Shown: piece after piece, positions 17,810 through 28,465 of the stretch
How the letters are laid out: each line of letters begins with the position of its first letter
Numbering within the stretch: the first letter of the stretch is position 1
NCBI GenBank assembly: GCA_963727545.1
Contig: CAVSGS010000012.1
Location: 186,001-250,000 of the forward strand
DNA length: 64,000 nt
From: Flexifilum sp963727545
GTDB taxonomy: Bacteria > Chloroflexota > Anaerolineae > Aggregatilineales > Phototrophicaceae
Direction: 5' to 3'
Program-made: the position numbers and the translations under genes
Notes under the pieces: generated by a model
The model's input: only the letters and a program-made list of their open reading frames with translations
What the model was told of the DNA's origin: nothing
The model's database searches: none

Positions 17810-18865
17810 CTAAGCCAGCAGCCGCTGCTGCCAACTGGCGACGATCTCGGTGAAGATGTCGTCGAGCGATTTGGTGATATCCCAACCGGGCAGGGCAGCG
17901 CGCATGTGGCTGAGGTCGGAGATGTAGCAGATGTGATCGCCCGCTCGCGCTTGATCGACGTAGTGATAGTGCATCGGCTTGCCGGTGAGCTGCTCGACGC
18001 GCGCGAAAGCTTCGAGGATCGAGACCGTGTTGTCACGTCCGCCGCCGAGATTGAAGACTGCGCCGGACTGGGGATGCTCGTAGAAGATTTCAATCGCGCG
18101 GGCGACGTCGTGCGAGTGAATATTATCGCGCACCTGCTTGCCCTTATAGCCGTAGATCGTGTACTCGCGTTCCTCGACGTTGCAGCGGATCAAGTAGCTG
18201 AGGAAGCCGTGCATCTCGACGCCGGAGTGATTGGGACCGGTCAGGCAGCCGCCGCGCAAGCAGCAGGTTTTCATGTCGAAATAGCGCCCGTATTCCTGCA
18301 CCATTACGTCCGCCGCGACTTTGGAGACGCCGAACAGCGAATGTTTCGACTGATCGATGCTGAAGCTCTCGCTGATGCCGTCGGCGTAGGCGGGATCGGC
18401 ATAATCCCAGCGGGTTTCCAGTTCGACCAGCGGAATCGTGTTGGGGCGATCACCGTAGACTTTGTTGGTGGACATGTAGGCGAAAACGGCTTCGGGCGCG
18501 TGACGCCGCGTCGCTTCCAGCAGATTCAGCGTGCCGACCGCGTTGACGTCGAAGTCGTCGAACGGGCGTGAGGCGGCGAGATCGTGGCTCGGCTGCGCGG
18601 CGGCGTGGACGATCATGTCTGGTTGGATTTGCTCCAAGAGTTCCAACACGCCGTTACGGTCGCGGATGTCGAGTTCATTATGCTTAAAATTGCGGCAGTT
18701 GGCTGCGAGCCGCTGCTGATTCCAGCGCGTATCGCCGCGCTCGCCGAAGAAGTCGCGGCGCATGTTGTTATCGACGCCGAACACCTGCCAGCCGAGCGCG
18801 TCAAAGTGGGCGACGACCTCCGAGCCAATCAAGCCATTCGAGCCGGTGACGATCAGTTTTTTCAC
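17810..18865 (-). CDS. NAD-dependent epimerase, CDP-paratose 2-epimerase-like
   Basis: 351 residues: TGSNGLIGSEVVAHFDALGW at the NAD-binding loop, then NNMRRDFFG, IVHAAAQPSHDLA, AYMSTNKVYGDRPN and HSLFGVSKVAADVMVQEYGR. These and the LRGGCLTGPNHSGVEMHGFL segment match the RfbE (CDP-paratose 2-epimerase)-like branch of extended SDRs. The catalytic Tyr of YxxxK appears as Phe in SLFGVSK, which I believe recurs in this subgroup; activity on CDP-paratose is therefore unproven. The start overlaps the stop of the SGNH gene by 4 bases (ATGA). Confidence 0.82.
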   Translation of the reverse strand: MKKLIVTGSNGLIGSEVVAHFDALGWQVFGVDNNMRRDFFGERGDTRWNQQRLAANCRNFKHNELDIRDRNGVLELLEQIQPDMIVHAAAQPSHDLAASRPFDDFDVNAVGTLNLLEATRRHAPEAVFAYMSTNKVYGDRPNTIPLVELETRWDYADPAYADGISESFSIDQSKHSLFGVSKVAADVMVQEYGRYFDMKTCCLRGGCLTGPNHSGVEMHGFLSYLIRCNVEEREYTIYGYKGKQVRDNIHSHDVARAIEIFYEHPQSGAVFNLGGGRDNTVSILEAFARVEQLTGKPMHYHYVDQARAGDHICYISDLSHMRAALPGWDITKSLDDIFTEIVASWQQRLLA

Positions 18866-20196
18866 GGGTTAAGATCCTTTTGCAGTGCTTGGTAAAGCAA
18901 ATCGGCGGCGATCTGGTTCGCCTCGATGCCGGGATGGGTGTCGAACCGGTTGACGGTGATTTCTGAGACGCTCTTACCCCGCAGCGGATCGGTCATGTCG
19001 ACAACCTGCACACCTTGTCCTCGGAAGAAATCGCTCACGCGCTTGGTCGCCGGTGTCGAGGCGGCGACCTCGCCCAGATTGGGCCACACCAACACAATCA
19101 GGCGCGCGTTATGATTATGCGCCCAAGCGACCATCTCGTAAAGCCGGGGAACCTGCTGATTCCAGAGCGTGTCATCCATATGCGCGCCGATCAAATCGTA
19201 GGCGAAGTTGGACGTGCGCGTCGACGACGTGAACTGCAAAATGTTGTAGTACAGGTAGTTGGGTAGGAAAAAGTCGCGGATGAAATCGGCGAGCAGCGGA
19301 TTCTGAGGAAAGGCGAAGTTGTTGTCCGGGTTGAGCGATGGATCTGCCATCAAGTAATCGATGTCGTTGAGATAGTAGGACAGGATGACGATATTCGGGC
19401 GCAGCGGATACTGGTCGAGTTCGTAGAGTTCGACGTCGCTGTCCCAGCCGGACTCGGCGATTACGTTGACGTCGTAGCCCGCGCCGAGTTTCTTTTCCAG
19501 AATTTGTGGAAAAGTATCGTCGATATTGTTGATGCCGTGCCCCATCGCGAACGAGTCGCCCACGACCGCGATCCGCGTCAGCGGATGCGCCGGGTCATCG
19601 GGGGTCGGTTCGTAATCCCGATAGCCGTAGGAATTCGGGTTCGCCCAACCGTAATTCTCATACCACCAGTAATTCATCGCCGTGAAGCCGTAGCCGTCGG
19701 TGGTGATGTAGAAGATGCGCAGATAGGCTTCGCCCGCGAAGAAAATGATCACCAACGTCGTCAGCGTGATCATGATGCCGGTCAGCTTGCTGGCGCCGAG
19801 CTTGGTGCCCGCCTCGCGCAGTCCTTGTTCGTGCACCTCATAGCCGACCAGAAAGACGAACAGCCACAGTGCCCAGAGCACGTAAGCGAACTCGATGGGA
19901 CGAAGCGCGCGCCCGTTGGTCGGTTGATAGGGTACAAGCCAGAACGAAATCGCCACACAGACGTAGACGAGCACGATCAGCCAGAAGAGGAAGGGGGCAG
20001 CGCGCAGACGGCGCAGCGCGGCTCGCAAGCGCCCGCGCAGCGGTGATGGAATCAAGGCGCTGGCAGTCACAATCCATGCGAAAACCAGAATCGGCACTAG
20101 CCAACCTTCGGAGGGTTGCGGCTGTGCCTGTGTGCCCGCAAACGTTGCACCGATCAGGAGCAGCAGCCAGATGCTATTGAACCAGCGTATTTTCAC
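18862..20196 (-). CDS. Membrane-anchored SGNH/GDSL hydrolase-like protein
   Basis: 444 residues: four or five N-terminal membrane helices (to about residue 160) then a soluble SGNH domain outside. The catalytic Ser block is IAVVGDSFAMGHGINNIDDT; the Asn block is likely SYYLNDIDYLM; the late VNRFDTHPGIEANQIAADLL supplies the Asp-x-x-His. The family includes acetylesterases and O-acetyl transferases acting on polysaccharides, so removal or transfer of acyl groups on the locally made glycan is likely. First gene of the four-gene minus-strand operon down to 16041. Confidence 0.8.
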   Translation of the reverse strand: MKIRWFNSIWLLLLIGATFAGTQAQPQPSEGWLVPILVFAWIVTASALIPSPLRGRLRAALRRLRAAPFLFWLIVLVYVCVAISFWLVPYQPTNGRALRPIEFAYVLWALWLFVFLVGYEVHEQGLREAGTKLGASKLTGIMITLTTLVIIFFAGEAYLRIFYITTDGYGFTAMNYWWYENYGWANPNSYGYRDYEPTPDDPAHPLTRIAVVGDSFAMGHGINNIDDTFPQILEKKLGAGYDVNVIAESGWDSDVELYELDQYPLRPNIVILSYYLNDIDYLMADPSLNPDNNFAFPQNPLLADFIRDFFLPNYLYYNILQFTSSTRTSNFAYDLIGAHMDDTLWNQQVPRLYEMVAWAHNHNARLIVLVWPNLGEVAASTPATKRVSDFFRGQGVQVVDMTDPLRGKSVSEITVNRFDTHPGIEANQIAADLLYQALQKDLNP

Positions 20197-20442
20197 AAAC
20201 TATCCTTCAACATCGCGGGCGCAGCGAAAGCCGAACGACCAATCAGGTTGATGGGGAAGAGGCAAAAGGGCGTCGCTGAACTCGTGCCGGGGCGAAATGA
20301 CCTTGATTCCTGCCGGTATACCGCTCGATTTCTGACGCACATTATGCCTTTCGTCGCTGCCCGAAGCAAGCCACAAGTCTTTCGGCAAAGCTCGCGTCGT
20401 GGTGTATATTTAAAATGACTACCAAAAGTTGAGGACAAAATT

Positions 20443-21183
20443 ATGGCGATTTTGGGAGTGGACGTCGGCGGAACCGGCATTAAGGGCGCGCCGGTCGATG
20501 TAGAAGCAGGTACGCTGCTGGCGGAGCGTTTTCGCGTGGTGACGCCGCAGCCGGCAACTGTCGATGACGTGGTGGACTGTATCGCTAAGGTGGCGAATCA
20601 CTTCAACTGGACGGGTGAAATTGGCTGTGGTTTCCCCAGCGTGGTCAAGAAAGGTACCATCCTCACGGCGGCGAACATCGATCATAGTTGGATCGGCGTC
20701 GACGCCAAAGCGCTGATCGAGCACAAAACGCAGTGTCGCACCCATTTGATCAACGACGCGGACGCGGCGGGCTTGGCTGAGATGCACTTTGGCGCCGGAC
20801 GCGGGAACAAGGGTATGGTGTTCGTCGTGACGATTGGCACGGGACTAGGGACGGCGCTGTTCATGAACGGCGAGCTGATCCCGAACACGGAACTGGGGCA
20901 TCTTGATCTGCGCGGCAAAGAAGCGGAGCTGCGCGCCTCGAACCGCATCCGGCTGGAGAAAGAATTGTCGTGGAAGCGATGGTCGAAACGCTTCAACGAA
21001 TATTTGGTCATGATTGAGAAACTGCTCTGGCCCGATTTGATCATCATTGGCGGCGGGCTGAGCAAGAATTTCGCCAAATTCGCGCCGCACTTGAAAGTTC
21101 AGGCTCCGGTTGTCCCGGCGGAAATGCTCAACGAAGCCGGGATCGTTGGCGCGGCGATGACGTTCTCGCACGGCGAAATTTAG
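20443..21183 (+). CDS. ppgK: Polyphosphate glucokinase (ROK family)
   Basis: 246 residues with ROK motifs: the N-terminal phosphate loop MAILGVDVGGTGIKGAPVDV, the LINDADAAGLAEMHFG active-site Asp, VVTIGTGLGTALFMNG, and PNTELGHLDLRGKEAE followed by SWKRWSKRFNEYL and PDLIIIGGGLSKNF, which are typical of PPGK rather than ATP glucokinases. The enzyme phosphorylates glucose with polyphosphate or ATP. ATG 20443 follows TTGAGGAC. It is followed after 2 bases by an uncharacterised gene. With glgX in the window it fits storage-carbon use. Confidence 0.9.
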   Translation: MAILGVDVGGTGIKGAPVDVEAGTLLAERFRVVTPQPATVDDVVDCIAKVANHFNWTGEIGCGFPSVVKKGTILTAANIDHSWIGVDAKALIEHKTQCRTHLINDADAAGLAEMHFGAGRGNKGMVFVVTIGTGLGTALFMNGELIPNTELGHLDLRGKEAELRASNRIRLEKELSWKRWSKRFNEYLVMIEKLLWPDLIIIGGGLSKNFAKFAPHLKVQAPVVPAEMLNEAGIVGAAMTFSHGEI

Positions 21184-21185
21184 GT

Positions 21186-21533
21186 ATGGACGACAAACTG
21201 GCGCTGCGCGTCAGCCAAGCCGGTATGCGCTTCATCGCGCAGATGACGATCTACAACAGCGGTGATTTCGAGCGCCTGCGCCAGTTTGTCGCCGAGGGTT
21301 ATGCCGAAAGCGCTTTGGCGGAGCAGTCCACCGAAGCGCGCATGGAGGAATTTCAACAGCGTTATGCGACGATCGGCAAGCTGCGTGTCCAGCAGGTGAT
21401 CGGCACGGGCAAGCATCACGTGATCGTGCTGCTGCGCGCTCAAAACGACGATGAATTCTATCTAAATCAGCTCAAAGTCGATGAAGAATATCCGCATCTG
21501 ATCGTCGAGTATCAGCACGACATCATGGTCTAG
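21186..21533 (+). CDS. Hypothetical protein, possibly NTF2-like
   Basis: 115 residues; no known family recognised. Helical N-terminus (AGMRFIAQMTIYNSGDFERLRQFVAEGYAES), then a beta-rich half (LRVQQVIGTGKHHVIVLLRA, HLIVEYQHDIMV). The layout, a helix pair with 'NSGD' followed by curved strands, is like NTF2-like accessory domains, but this is a weak call. It starts 2 bases after ppgK, so co-transcribed, and its end overlaps the tail of the minus-strand gene at 21523 by 11 bases. Confidence 0.6.
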   Translation: MDDKLALRVSQAGMRFIAQMTIYNSGDFERLRQFVAEGYAESALAEQSTEARMEEFQQRYATIGKLRVQQVIGTGKHHVIVLLRAQNDDEFYLNQLKVDEEYPHLIVEYQHDIMV

Positions 21534-22335
21534 GGGCTGCCGAGGAAGTAGTGGGACGGTGATCGATCAGCCACCGCCAGACGACGCCGAGCGCTTCGAC
21601 GTCCGCTTGCTGGTAATTGCAGGCGCGTGAGAGGGTGTTTAGGTCGCCGGTACGCAACCACAGACGATAGTCGTTGTAGGCGGCATCCCAAGCGTCGTAT
21701 TCGACCCAGTCGAAATCCAGATAACGCGCAACCGTCTTGAGCGAGTTACCGCTGACCGGGAACTTGACGCTCTGCTTGAAGGTTTTGTGTAGATCGTGCA
21801 TACGGTCGAGCAGTTGGACGCGCACCGCGTGCGGCGCGAACTTTTGGGTGATGCCAGCGTCAAAACCCGTCCAGTGAAAAATGAGTTGATTCTCTAGCCC
21901 GACCAGTTCGGCAAACAAATACCACGCATCTTCTTGATCGCGGACGGTATAGATGGTGCGTCCATCGGGCAGGGTTACCGTACTTTCGTTGAAGCCCGGC
22001 GCGGTGATGATATTGGCGGGCTTGCCGTCCAGATCGCACCAGCCCCACGACCACGGCGTCTGCGTGAAGGGATCGGTTTCGAGGTCGAACATATACCCGA
22101 CGGGAGCACAGGCTTCGGGGAAGTCACCATGCCACACCGGGCAGCCCTCGACGTAAGCCCGCGCGTGGGCGTGAATGGCAGTCGCTGACGTCTTGATGCC
22201 CTTGAAGCGCTGCAAGTCAGCGGGGGTGAGGCTGGCGATTTGCGCCAGCGTCGTGATTCCGCCGCGCCGTAGATTTTCTTGCGCCTGTCGGCTTAGTCCG
22301 GAGAGTGCGCTCAGTTCGTCCACCACTGCCACCAT
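21523..22335 (-). CDS. RNase H-like nuclease with helix-hairpin-helix (YprB/TM0106-like)
   Basis: 270 residues. Residues ~5-65 hold a helix-hairpin-helix region (LSGLSRQAQENLRRGGITTL, LTPADLQRFKGIKT). From ~85 it is an RNase H-like 3'-5' exonuclease fold: acidic VGYMFDLETDPF, FHWTGFDAG, SGNSLKTVARYLDFDW and the late QQADVEALGVVWRWL with the last acidic residue. This domain is often the C-terminal part of larger RecB-like proteins; here it is free-standing. Likely a DNA or RNA nuclease; physiological role unknown. Its 3' end overlaps the convergent 21186 gene. Confidence 0.75.
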   Translation of the reverse strand: MVAVVDELSALSGLSRQAQENLRRGGITTLAQIASLTPADLQRFKGIKTSATAIHAHARAYVEGCPVWHGDFPEACAPVGYMFDLETDPFTQTPWSWGWCDLDGKPANIITAPGFNESTVTLPDGRTIYTVRDQEDAWYLFAELVGLENQLIFHWTGFDAGITQKFAPHAVRVQLLDRMHDLHKTFKQSVKFPVSGNSLKTVARYLDFDWVEYDAWDAAYNDYRLWLRTGDLNTLSRACNYQQADVEALGVVWRWLIDHRPTTSSAAPRP

Positions 22336-22404
22336 CTGTGTCCCTGCTGAAATAGATGTTCTACTGCATTTTAACGATGATGTGTCGGTTTGCCAATGAA
22401 ACTA

Positions 22405-22422
22405 GGCACAGCGCACTGTGCC
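22405..22422 (-). terminator. Short hairpin after the alpha-galactosidase gene
   Basis: GGCACAG (22405-22411) pairs with CTGTGCC (22416-22422). It lies just past the GH27 stop on the minus strand and is followed there by TAGTTTC. A weak intrinsic terminator. Confidence 0.4.
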
Positions 22423-22433
22423 CAGATATCACT

Positions 22434-23711
22434 TTAGCTAGCGTGCAGACGATAGAGTTTCGCGCCGTGCGGCGGCACAGACTGGCGGAGCACGCCGGCG
22501 ATACTGCCGACGTCGCGTTGCGCCCATAGATCGCGGACGTCGTAGCTGGTCGCGGCGCCGAGCAGCGCTAGATCGACCTCAAGTGTTGCGTCGGCGTCGC
22601 TCAGGTTGAACAGGGCAAGGTAGCGGTCGTCTGAGTCGCTGCTCCGAGCCGTCCACGTCACGAGATCCCCGTGTCGCCAAAGCTGAGCATTCGCTTCGCT
22701 CGCCTGATTCAGCTTGAGGACGTCTGCGTTAGTCAGCAAGTTGAGCGTGAAGTCGTCATTACTGGGCAGGTCGCCGCCGAACATCAACGGCGAGCGGCAG
22801 ATCGACCAGAGCGTCATCAACGTTACCTGTTCGTCGCGCGTGAACAGGGATTGCCGATCGATGCCGCGTTCGGCGCGAATACCGATGCGTCCCAAGGGGA
22901 GCATGTCGGCGTCCGCCCAGCAGCCGGGTGCCGTGAACGGTGCCCACCGATTGCACAGTTCAAACTGCGCCTTCAGGTCTTCCCAACGATCCCAGAAATC
23001 AGCAGAGATGCGGAACAGTTCGCAGTTCTGTTCCAAATGGGGATAGCGGTCGGTGGTCATATTCACGCCGGGCGAGAGGCTGAGGACGATCGGGCGGTTC
23101 GCGTGCCGAATCGCTTTGGCGACGGCTTCGATCTCCGCAGTGTGGTAGGTCCAGAGCATATCGTCGGCTTTGATGTAGTCGACACCCCACGAGGCGTAGA
23201 GTTCAACGATCGAGTTGTAATAGTCCTGCGCGCCCGGTTTGGCGAGGTCGATGCCGTACATGTCGTCGTTCCACTCACAGATACTCCATGTGTCGGCGAT
23301 ATCCTGCGCGTGATAGGGCGAATTGAGGATCGGCAAATTGCGCTGGACGGCGCGACGGGGAATCCCGCGCATGATGTGGATGCCGAACAACAGCCCTAAG
23401 CTGTGGACGTAATCCGCCAGCGGCTTGAACCCGGCACCGTTTGCCGCCGATGGGAAGCGATTAACGGCGGGCAGCAGCCGACCGAACTCGTCCATGACCA
23501 GTTCAGCGTTCGGGCGATACCCGCCCGCTTTGGCGTTCGGCTCATACCACTGAATATCGACGACGACGTAGCGCCAGCCGTAGGCGGCGAGCTTCGCTGC
23601 CATGTAATCGGCGTTGGCTTTGACCTCAACTTCGCGAACGGTGGTGCCGTAGCAGTCCCAGCTATTCCAGCCGAGCGGCGGTGTACGTGCCAGTTGATTG
23701 TTGATGCTCAT
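22434..23711 (-). CDS. Alpha-galactosidase, glycoside hydrolase family 27
   Basis: 425 residues from ATG 23711 (MSINNQLARTPPLGWNSWDC); an upstream GTG/ATG extension of 6 residues is possible. GH27 motifs: TPPLGWNSWDCYG at the N-terminus, YGWRYVVVDIQWYE, the nucleophile Asp region VDYIKADDMLW and the acid/base region RISADFWDRW. It ends with the small beta-sandwich domain typical of the family (NLSDADATLEVDL). No signal peptide, so cytoplasmic; hydrolyses terminal alpha-galactosides such as melibiose or raffinose-type sugars. No transporter is adjacent. Confidence 0.9.
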   Translation of the reverse strand: MSINNQLARTPPLGWNSWDCYGTTVREVEVKANADYMAAKLAAYGWRYVVVDIQWYEPNAKAGGYRPNAELVMDEFGRLLPAVNRFPSAANGAGFKPLADYVHSLGLLFGIHIMRGIPRRAVQRNLPILNSPYHAQDIADTWSICEWNDDMYGIDLAKPGAQDYYNSIVELYASWGVDYIKADDMLWTYHTAEIEAVAKAIRHANRPIVLSLSPGVNMTTDRYPHLEQNCELFRISADFWDRWEDLKAQFELCNRWAPFTAPGCWADADMLPLGRIGIRAERGIDRQSLFTRDEQVTLMTLWSICRSPLMFGGDLPSNDDFTLNLLTNADVLKLNQASEANAQLWRHGDLVTWTARSSDSDDRYLALFNLSDADATLEVDLALLGAATSYDVRDLWAQRDVGSIAGVLRQSVPPHGAKLYRLHAS

Positions 23712-23791
23712 CGAAGGTGCTGACTCCAAATTGAGGGTATGTAATTTTGTCTAATTCTAGCGATCTCTATCACGCGCCGCGAACGATCCAA

Positions 23792-23827
23792 ATAAAAAGC
23801 GGGAGCAACCATTATGGTTACTCCCGC
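23792..23827 (-). terminator. Rho-independent terminator of the flotillin transcript
   Basis: Reading the minus strand, GCGGGAG (with the adjoining TAACCAT pairing to ATGGTTG) forms a 15-bp near-perfect stem (23799-23827) followed by TTTTTATTT. It lies 20 bases after the flotillin stop. Confidence 0.85.
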
Positions 23828-23847
23828 TGATGGATTACGACTGCTTG

Positions 23848-25404
23848 CTAGCTGTCGAGCGCGTCTTCTTCCGGCAGCGTTTCCGGCGCGAGCGGGGTCA
23901 GTGGGAGGTCCACTGCGCCCTGACCGTCGCCTGATGCTCCCACGGCGTCCGACTTTCCGGCGGCAGTCTGGACGCTGGCGAAAAGCTGTGCCAGCCGCAC
24001 CATCGTCGTTTCGACGTCCTCGCCGCTGAGCGCTTCGACCTTCGCCCGGAAGGTTTCCGCGACTTCGGGAATGTTCATGAGCATATCCATGAAGGTGTTG
24101 CCCGTGCCGCCGTTTCCGCTGCCATTGCCGCCAATCTGCACGACGCGGACGTTGCCACCCAAGCCAGCAAGCGCTTGTGAGATCGCCTGCGCTTTGGCGA
24201 CATCGGCGCGCATGACTTCTTCGATCAAGAACTGGCGCAGGTTGATCTCGTTTTCGGCGGCGCTTGCCGCTGCGATCTCGCGTCGACCTTCAGCTTCCGC
24301 CAGCAGTTTGGCTTTTTCACCCTCAGCTTCCGCCAGCGCGCGCGCTTGCACGGCTTCGGCTTCGGCTTTCGCGCCGGAGGCTTCAGCTTCGCGCATCGCC
24401 AGCACGGCGGATGCTTCACCGCGTCCTCTTTGCTCGGTCGCGGCGGCTTCGGCTTCGGCGCGCGCCCGTGTCGCCTGAGCCTGCGCTTCGGCGTTGATGG
24501 TGATCTTGTGGCGGTCGGCTTCAGCCTCGATTTCGGTCGCTTGCCGTTTGGCGCGCGCCGGGACGAGAACTTCGGCTTCCTGCTGCTGTTCGACCGCCAG
24601 CGCCCGCAGCTTCTGCACTTCTTGCTCCGACGTTGCTCGCGCCAGCCCGACCCGCTTGTCGACTTCGACTTCGCGGATTGAGAGCGCTTCGCGCTGCGCC
24701 AGAATTTCGCGCGTGGCGTTGAGTTCTGCTTGCTCGGCTTCCTGCCGCGCCGAGGCAGCCTTGACGCGGGCTTCGCGCTCGGCTTCGGCTTCGGCGACGG
24801 TCGCGTCGCGCTTGACGGCGGCGATCTGCGGGGCAGCCATCGCCGTCAGGTAGCCCTGATCGTCAGTGATCTCCTCGATACCCATCGAGATGATGCGAAC
24901 ACCCATCGCCGCTACGTCGTCGCGGGCGAGGTCTTGCACCTTCTGCACGAACGAGTCACGGTCGCGGTGGATCGCTTCGACGGACATTTGCCCGACGATG
25001 GCGCGGAAGTTAGCGCTGAGCGTCTCGGTCAAGATTTGCTGAATTTCAGCGCGAGTCTTGTCCAGAAAGGCGCGTGCGGCGGTCCGCAGCGAGGCGTCGG
25101 ACGGGTCGATCTGCACCTGTGCCACCCAGTCGAGCTTGATCGCGACACCGCTGACGGTATAGACCTCATCGCGTTCTTGCTTGATGGTCATGATGGTGAA
25201 GTCGAGCATTTTGTAGGTCTCGATCACCGGCAAAATGAAGACGCCACCGTTCGTGACCATGCGCGCGTCGCGCCGACCATAGACGACCATCACTTGGCTC
25301 GGCGGCACCCGATGATACTGCCGCACGATCAAGGCGATGACCAACAACACAATGATGGCGATCACGGCGACCGCAATCAACAACCCTGTCCCAGTTCCGG
25401 GCAT
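23848..25404 (-). CDS. Flotillin-family SPFH membrane protein
   Basis: 518 residues. One N-terminal membrane helix (LLIAVAVIAIIVLLVIALIV), an SPFH domain (~35-200; QVMVVYGRRDARMVTNGG, DWVAQVQIDPSD, MGVRIISMGIEEITDDQGYL), then a long Ala/Glu-rich coiled coil (~205-400, repeated AEAEAE) and a Gly-rich C-terminal tail. This is the FloT/FloA architecture: scaffolds of membrane microdomains that interact with NfeD partners. ATG follows a GGGGGTAAAG ribosome site. The NfeD-like gene lies just upstream on the same strand, as in many bacteria. Confidence 0.92.
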   Translation of the reverse strand: MPGTGTGLLIAVAVIAIIVLLVIALIVRQYHRVPPSQVMVVYGRRDARMVTNGGVFILPVIETYKMLDFTIMTIKQERDEVYTVSGVAIKLDWVAQVQIDPSDASLRTAARAFLDKTRAEIQQILTETLSANFRAIVGQMSVEAIHRDRDSFVQKVQDLARDDVAAMGVRIISMGIEEITDDQGYLTAMAAPQIAAVKRDATVAEAEAEREARVKAASARQEAEQAELNATREILAQREALSIREVEVDKRVGLARATSEQEVQKLRALAVEQQQEAEVLVPARAKRQATEIEAEADRHKITINAEAQAQATRARAEAEAAATEQRGRGEASAVLAMREAEASGAKAEAEAVQARALAEAEGEKAKLLAEAEGRREIAAASAAENEINLRQFLIEEVMRADVAKAQAISQALAGLGGNVRVVQIGGNGSGNGGTGNTFMDMLMNIPEVAETFRAKVEALSGEDVETTMVRLAQLFASVQTAAGKSDAVGASGDGQGAVDLPLTPLAPETLPEEDALDS

Positions 25405-25443
25405 GGCTTTACCCCCTTTTAGTATTGATTAAATTGACCTGAA

Positions 25444-25476
25444 CTGTGGACAAATGTGATCAGAACTTGTCCACAG
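25444..25476. other. Inverted repeat of two TTGTCCACA-type 9-mers
   Basis: CTGTGGACAA (25444-25453) and TTGTCCACAG (25467-25476) form a perfect 10-bp inverted repeat around a 13-base spacer, in the 83-base gap between the NfeD-like and flotillin genes. Each half contains TTGTCCACA, a DnaA-box variant used in high-GC bacteria. It may be a protein site, a processing hairpin or an attenuator; no T-tract follows. Confidence 0.45.
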
Positions 25477-25487
25477 TAGACGTCAAA

Positions 25488-26018
25488 TTAAGTGTGTTTG
25501 CGCTTGACGTAGAGAATGCCGTTATTCGTATCGACGACTTCGACTTGATCGCCGCGATTGAGTGCCGCGCCGCTGGTTTCGCGGACGGGGAACTTGGTCA
25601 CGTGGGCGCTGTCCATGATGGCTTCGCCCGTTTTTCCGGCGGGTGTGTCGATGGTGACGCGAGCCACCATGCCGATCAAGTCTTCCGGGCTGATACTCGC
25701 GGTCTGCTGCGCCATGATCAGCCGGAGGAAGGCTTTGACCAACCGCCCCATCAAAACACCGATGGCGGCGGCGGCGACCAGCGTCATCAGCAGACTCCAG
25801 CCGGAGAGGGTGCCCAACAGCCCGATCACCCCGAAAACCGACATGAAGGCGGCGACAATCATGCAGCCGAAACCACCGTCGGCGTCACCCAGCCCGATCG
25901 CGTCGAGATTGAGCGCATCGCCTAAACCGTGATCGCCGCCGAACAGAATAGCAAAGGCAAAGTAAATTACACCAGCGAGCGTGATGGCTCCGAAGATGTA
26001 GGGAAGCATGTCATTCAT
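25488..26018 (-). CDS. NfeD-like membrane protein
   Basis: 176 residues: an N-terminal membrane helix (YIFGAITLAGVIYFAFAILF), two more helices (IVAAFMSVFGVIGLLGTLSG, LMTLVAAAAIGVLMGRLV) and a C-terminal OB-fold (IGMVARVTIDTPAGKTGEAI to EVVDTNNGILYVKRK) as in short NfeD/YuaF proteins that partner with flotillin. Placed upstream of the flotillin gene on the same strand. Function inferred from that pairing: organisation of membrane microdomains. Confidence 0.82.
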   Translation of the reverse strand: MNDMLPYIFGAITLAGVIYFAFAILFGGDHGLGDALNLDAIGLGDADGGFGCMIVAAFMSVFGVIGLLGTLSGWSLLMTLVAAAAIGVLMGRLVKAFLRLIMAQQTASISPEDLIGMVARVTIDTPAGKTGEAIMDSAHVTKFPVRETSGAALNRGDQVEVVDTNNGILYVKRKHT

Positions 26019-26117
26019 GCGGCATCCCCCCTTGTAGATGACTAAAATGACTATAGCGTAATTTTCTGCTTCTCACTCCCCTAAAGATTGGGAGCTGGCA
26101 TTGAGAATCACGGTAAC

Positions 26118-26147
26118 AAAAAGCGCCCGATTGTGGGTCGGGCGCTT
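26118..26147 (-). terminator. Rho-independent terminator of gyrB
   Basis: AAGCGCCCGA (26121-26130) pairs perfectly with TCGGGCGCTT (26138-26147); on the minus strand the stem is followed by a T run (TTTTTG). It lies 23 bases past the gyrB stop. Confidence 0.88.
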
Positions 26148-26170
26148 CAGTTTTGAGGCGTTTGCTTCGT

Positions 26171-28147
<1,977 letters not shown>

Positions 28148-28285
28148 TCTATCCCCTTGTTATCGTGACCCGAAACGCGCAATACGTACCCATCTCCAAC
28201 CGTCGGCGACGATTGAATTTTGATGCTGCGTCAGCTTGGCATTTCGGGATTTCTATACGGTGTTCAACGTTACCTCACTTCATTA

Positions 28286-28314
28286 ATTATACCCTACTGT
28301 GGGGTTTTAAACAA
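28286..28314 (-). promoter_or_regulatory. Sigma-70-type promoter for gyrB
   Basis: On the minus strand TTGTTT (28314-28309), a 17-base spacer, then a perfect TATAAT (28291-28286). It gives a 5' leader of about 130 bases before the gyrB start at 28147. The -35 box is weak. Confidence 0.55.
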
Positions 28315-28348
28315 TCGTGGAAAACAAACGTTCGCCCTACGTCCTGCT

Positions 28349-28377
28349 TGACGAGCTAGGGGGGCTGTTTTACAATG
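28349..28377 (+). promoter_or_regulatory. Sigma-70-type promoter for tRNA-Arg
   Basis: TTGACG (28349-28354), exactly 17 bases, TACAAT (28372-28377); one mismatch from consensus in each box. The -10 ends 12 bases before the mature tRNA 5' end. Confidence 0.8.
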
Positions 28378-28389
28378 TGCCGCAGGTTA

Positions 28390-28463
28390 GCCCCTGTAGC
28401 TCACCCGGATAGAGCGCGCGCCTTCTAAGCGTGAGGCAACAGGTTCGAGTCCTGTCAGGGGCG
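28390..28463 (+). tRNA. tRNA-Arg, anticodon TCT
   Basis: Full cloverleaf: acceptor GCCCCTG pairs with CAGGGGC, discriminator G; D-arm GCTC/GAGC; anticodon stem CGCGC/GCGTG with loop CTTCTAA, so the anticodon is TCT and reads AGA/AGG; short variable loop; T-arm ACAGG-TTCGAGT-CCTGT. CCA is not encoded. Flanked by its own promoter and terminator. Confidence 0.96.
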
Positions 28464-28465
28464 AA

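Noticed and set aside
24264..24853. Plus-strand frames opposite flotillin
   Set aside because: Artefacts of the Ala/Glu-rich coiled-coil codons.
26071..26094. CTCCC/GGGAG hairpin upstream of NfeD
   Set aside because: Only five pairs around a long loop, not adjacent to a gene end on that strand; too weak.
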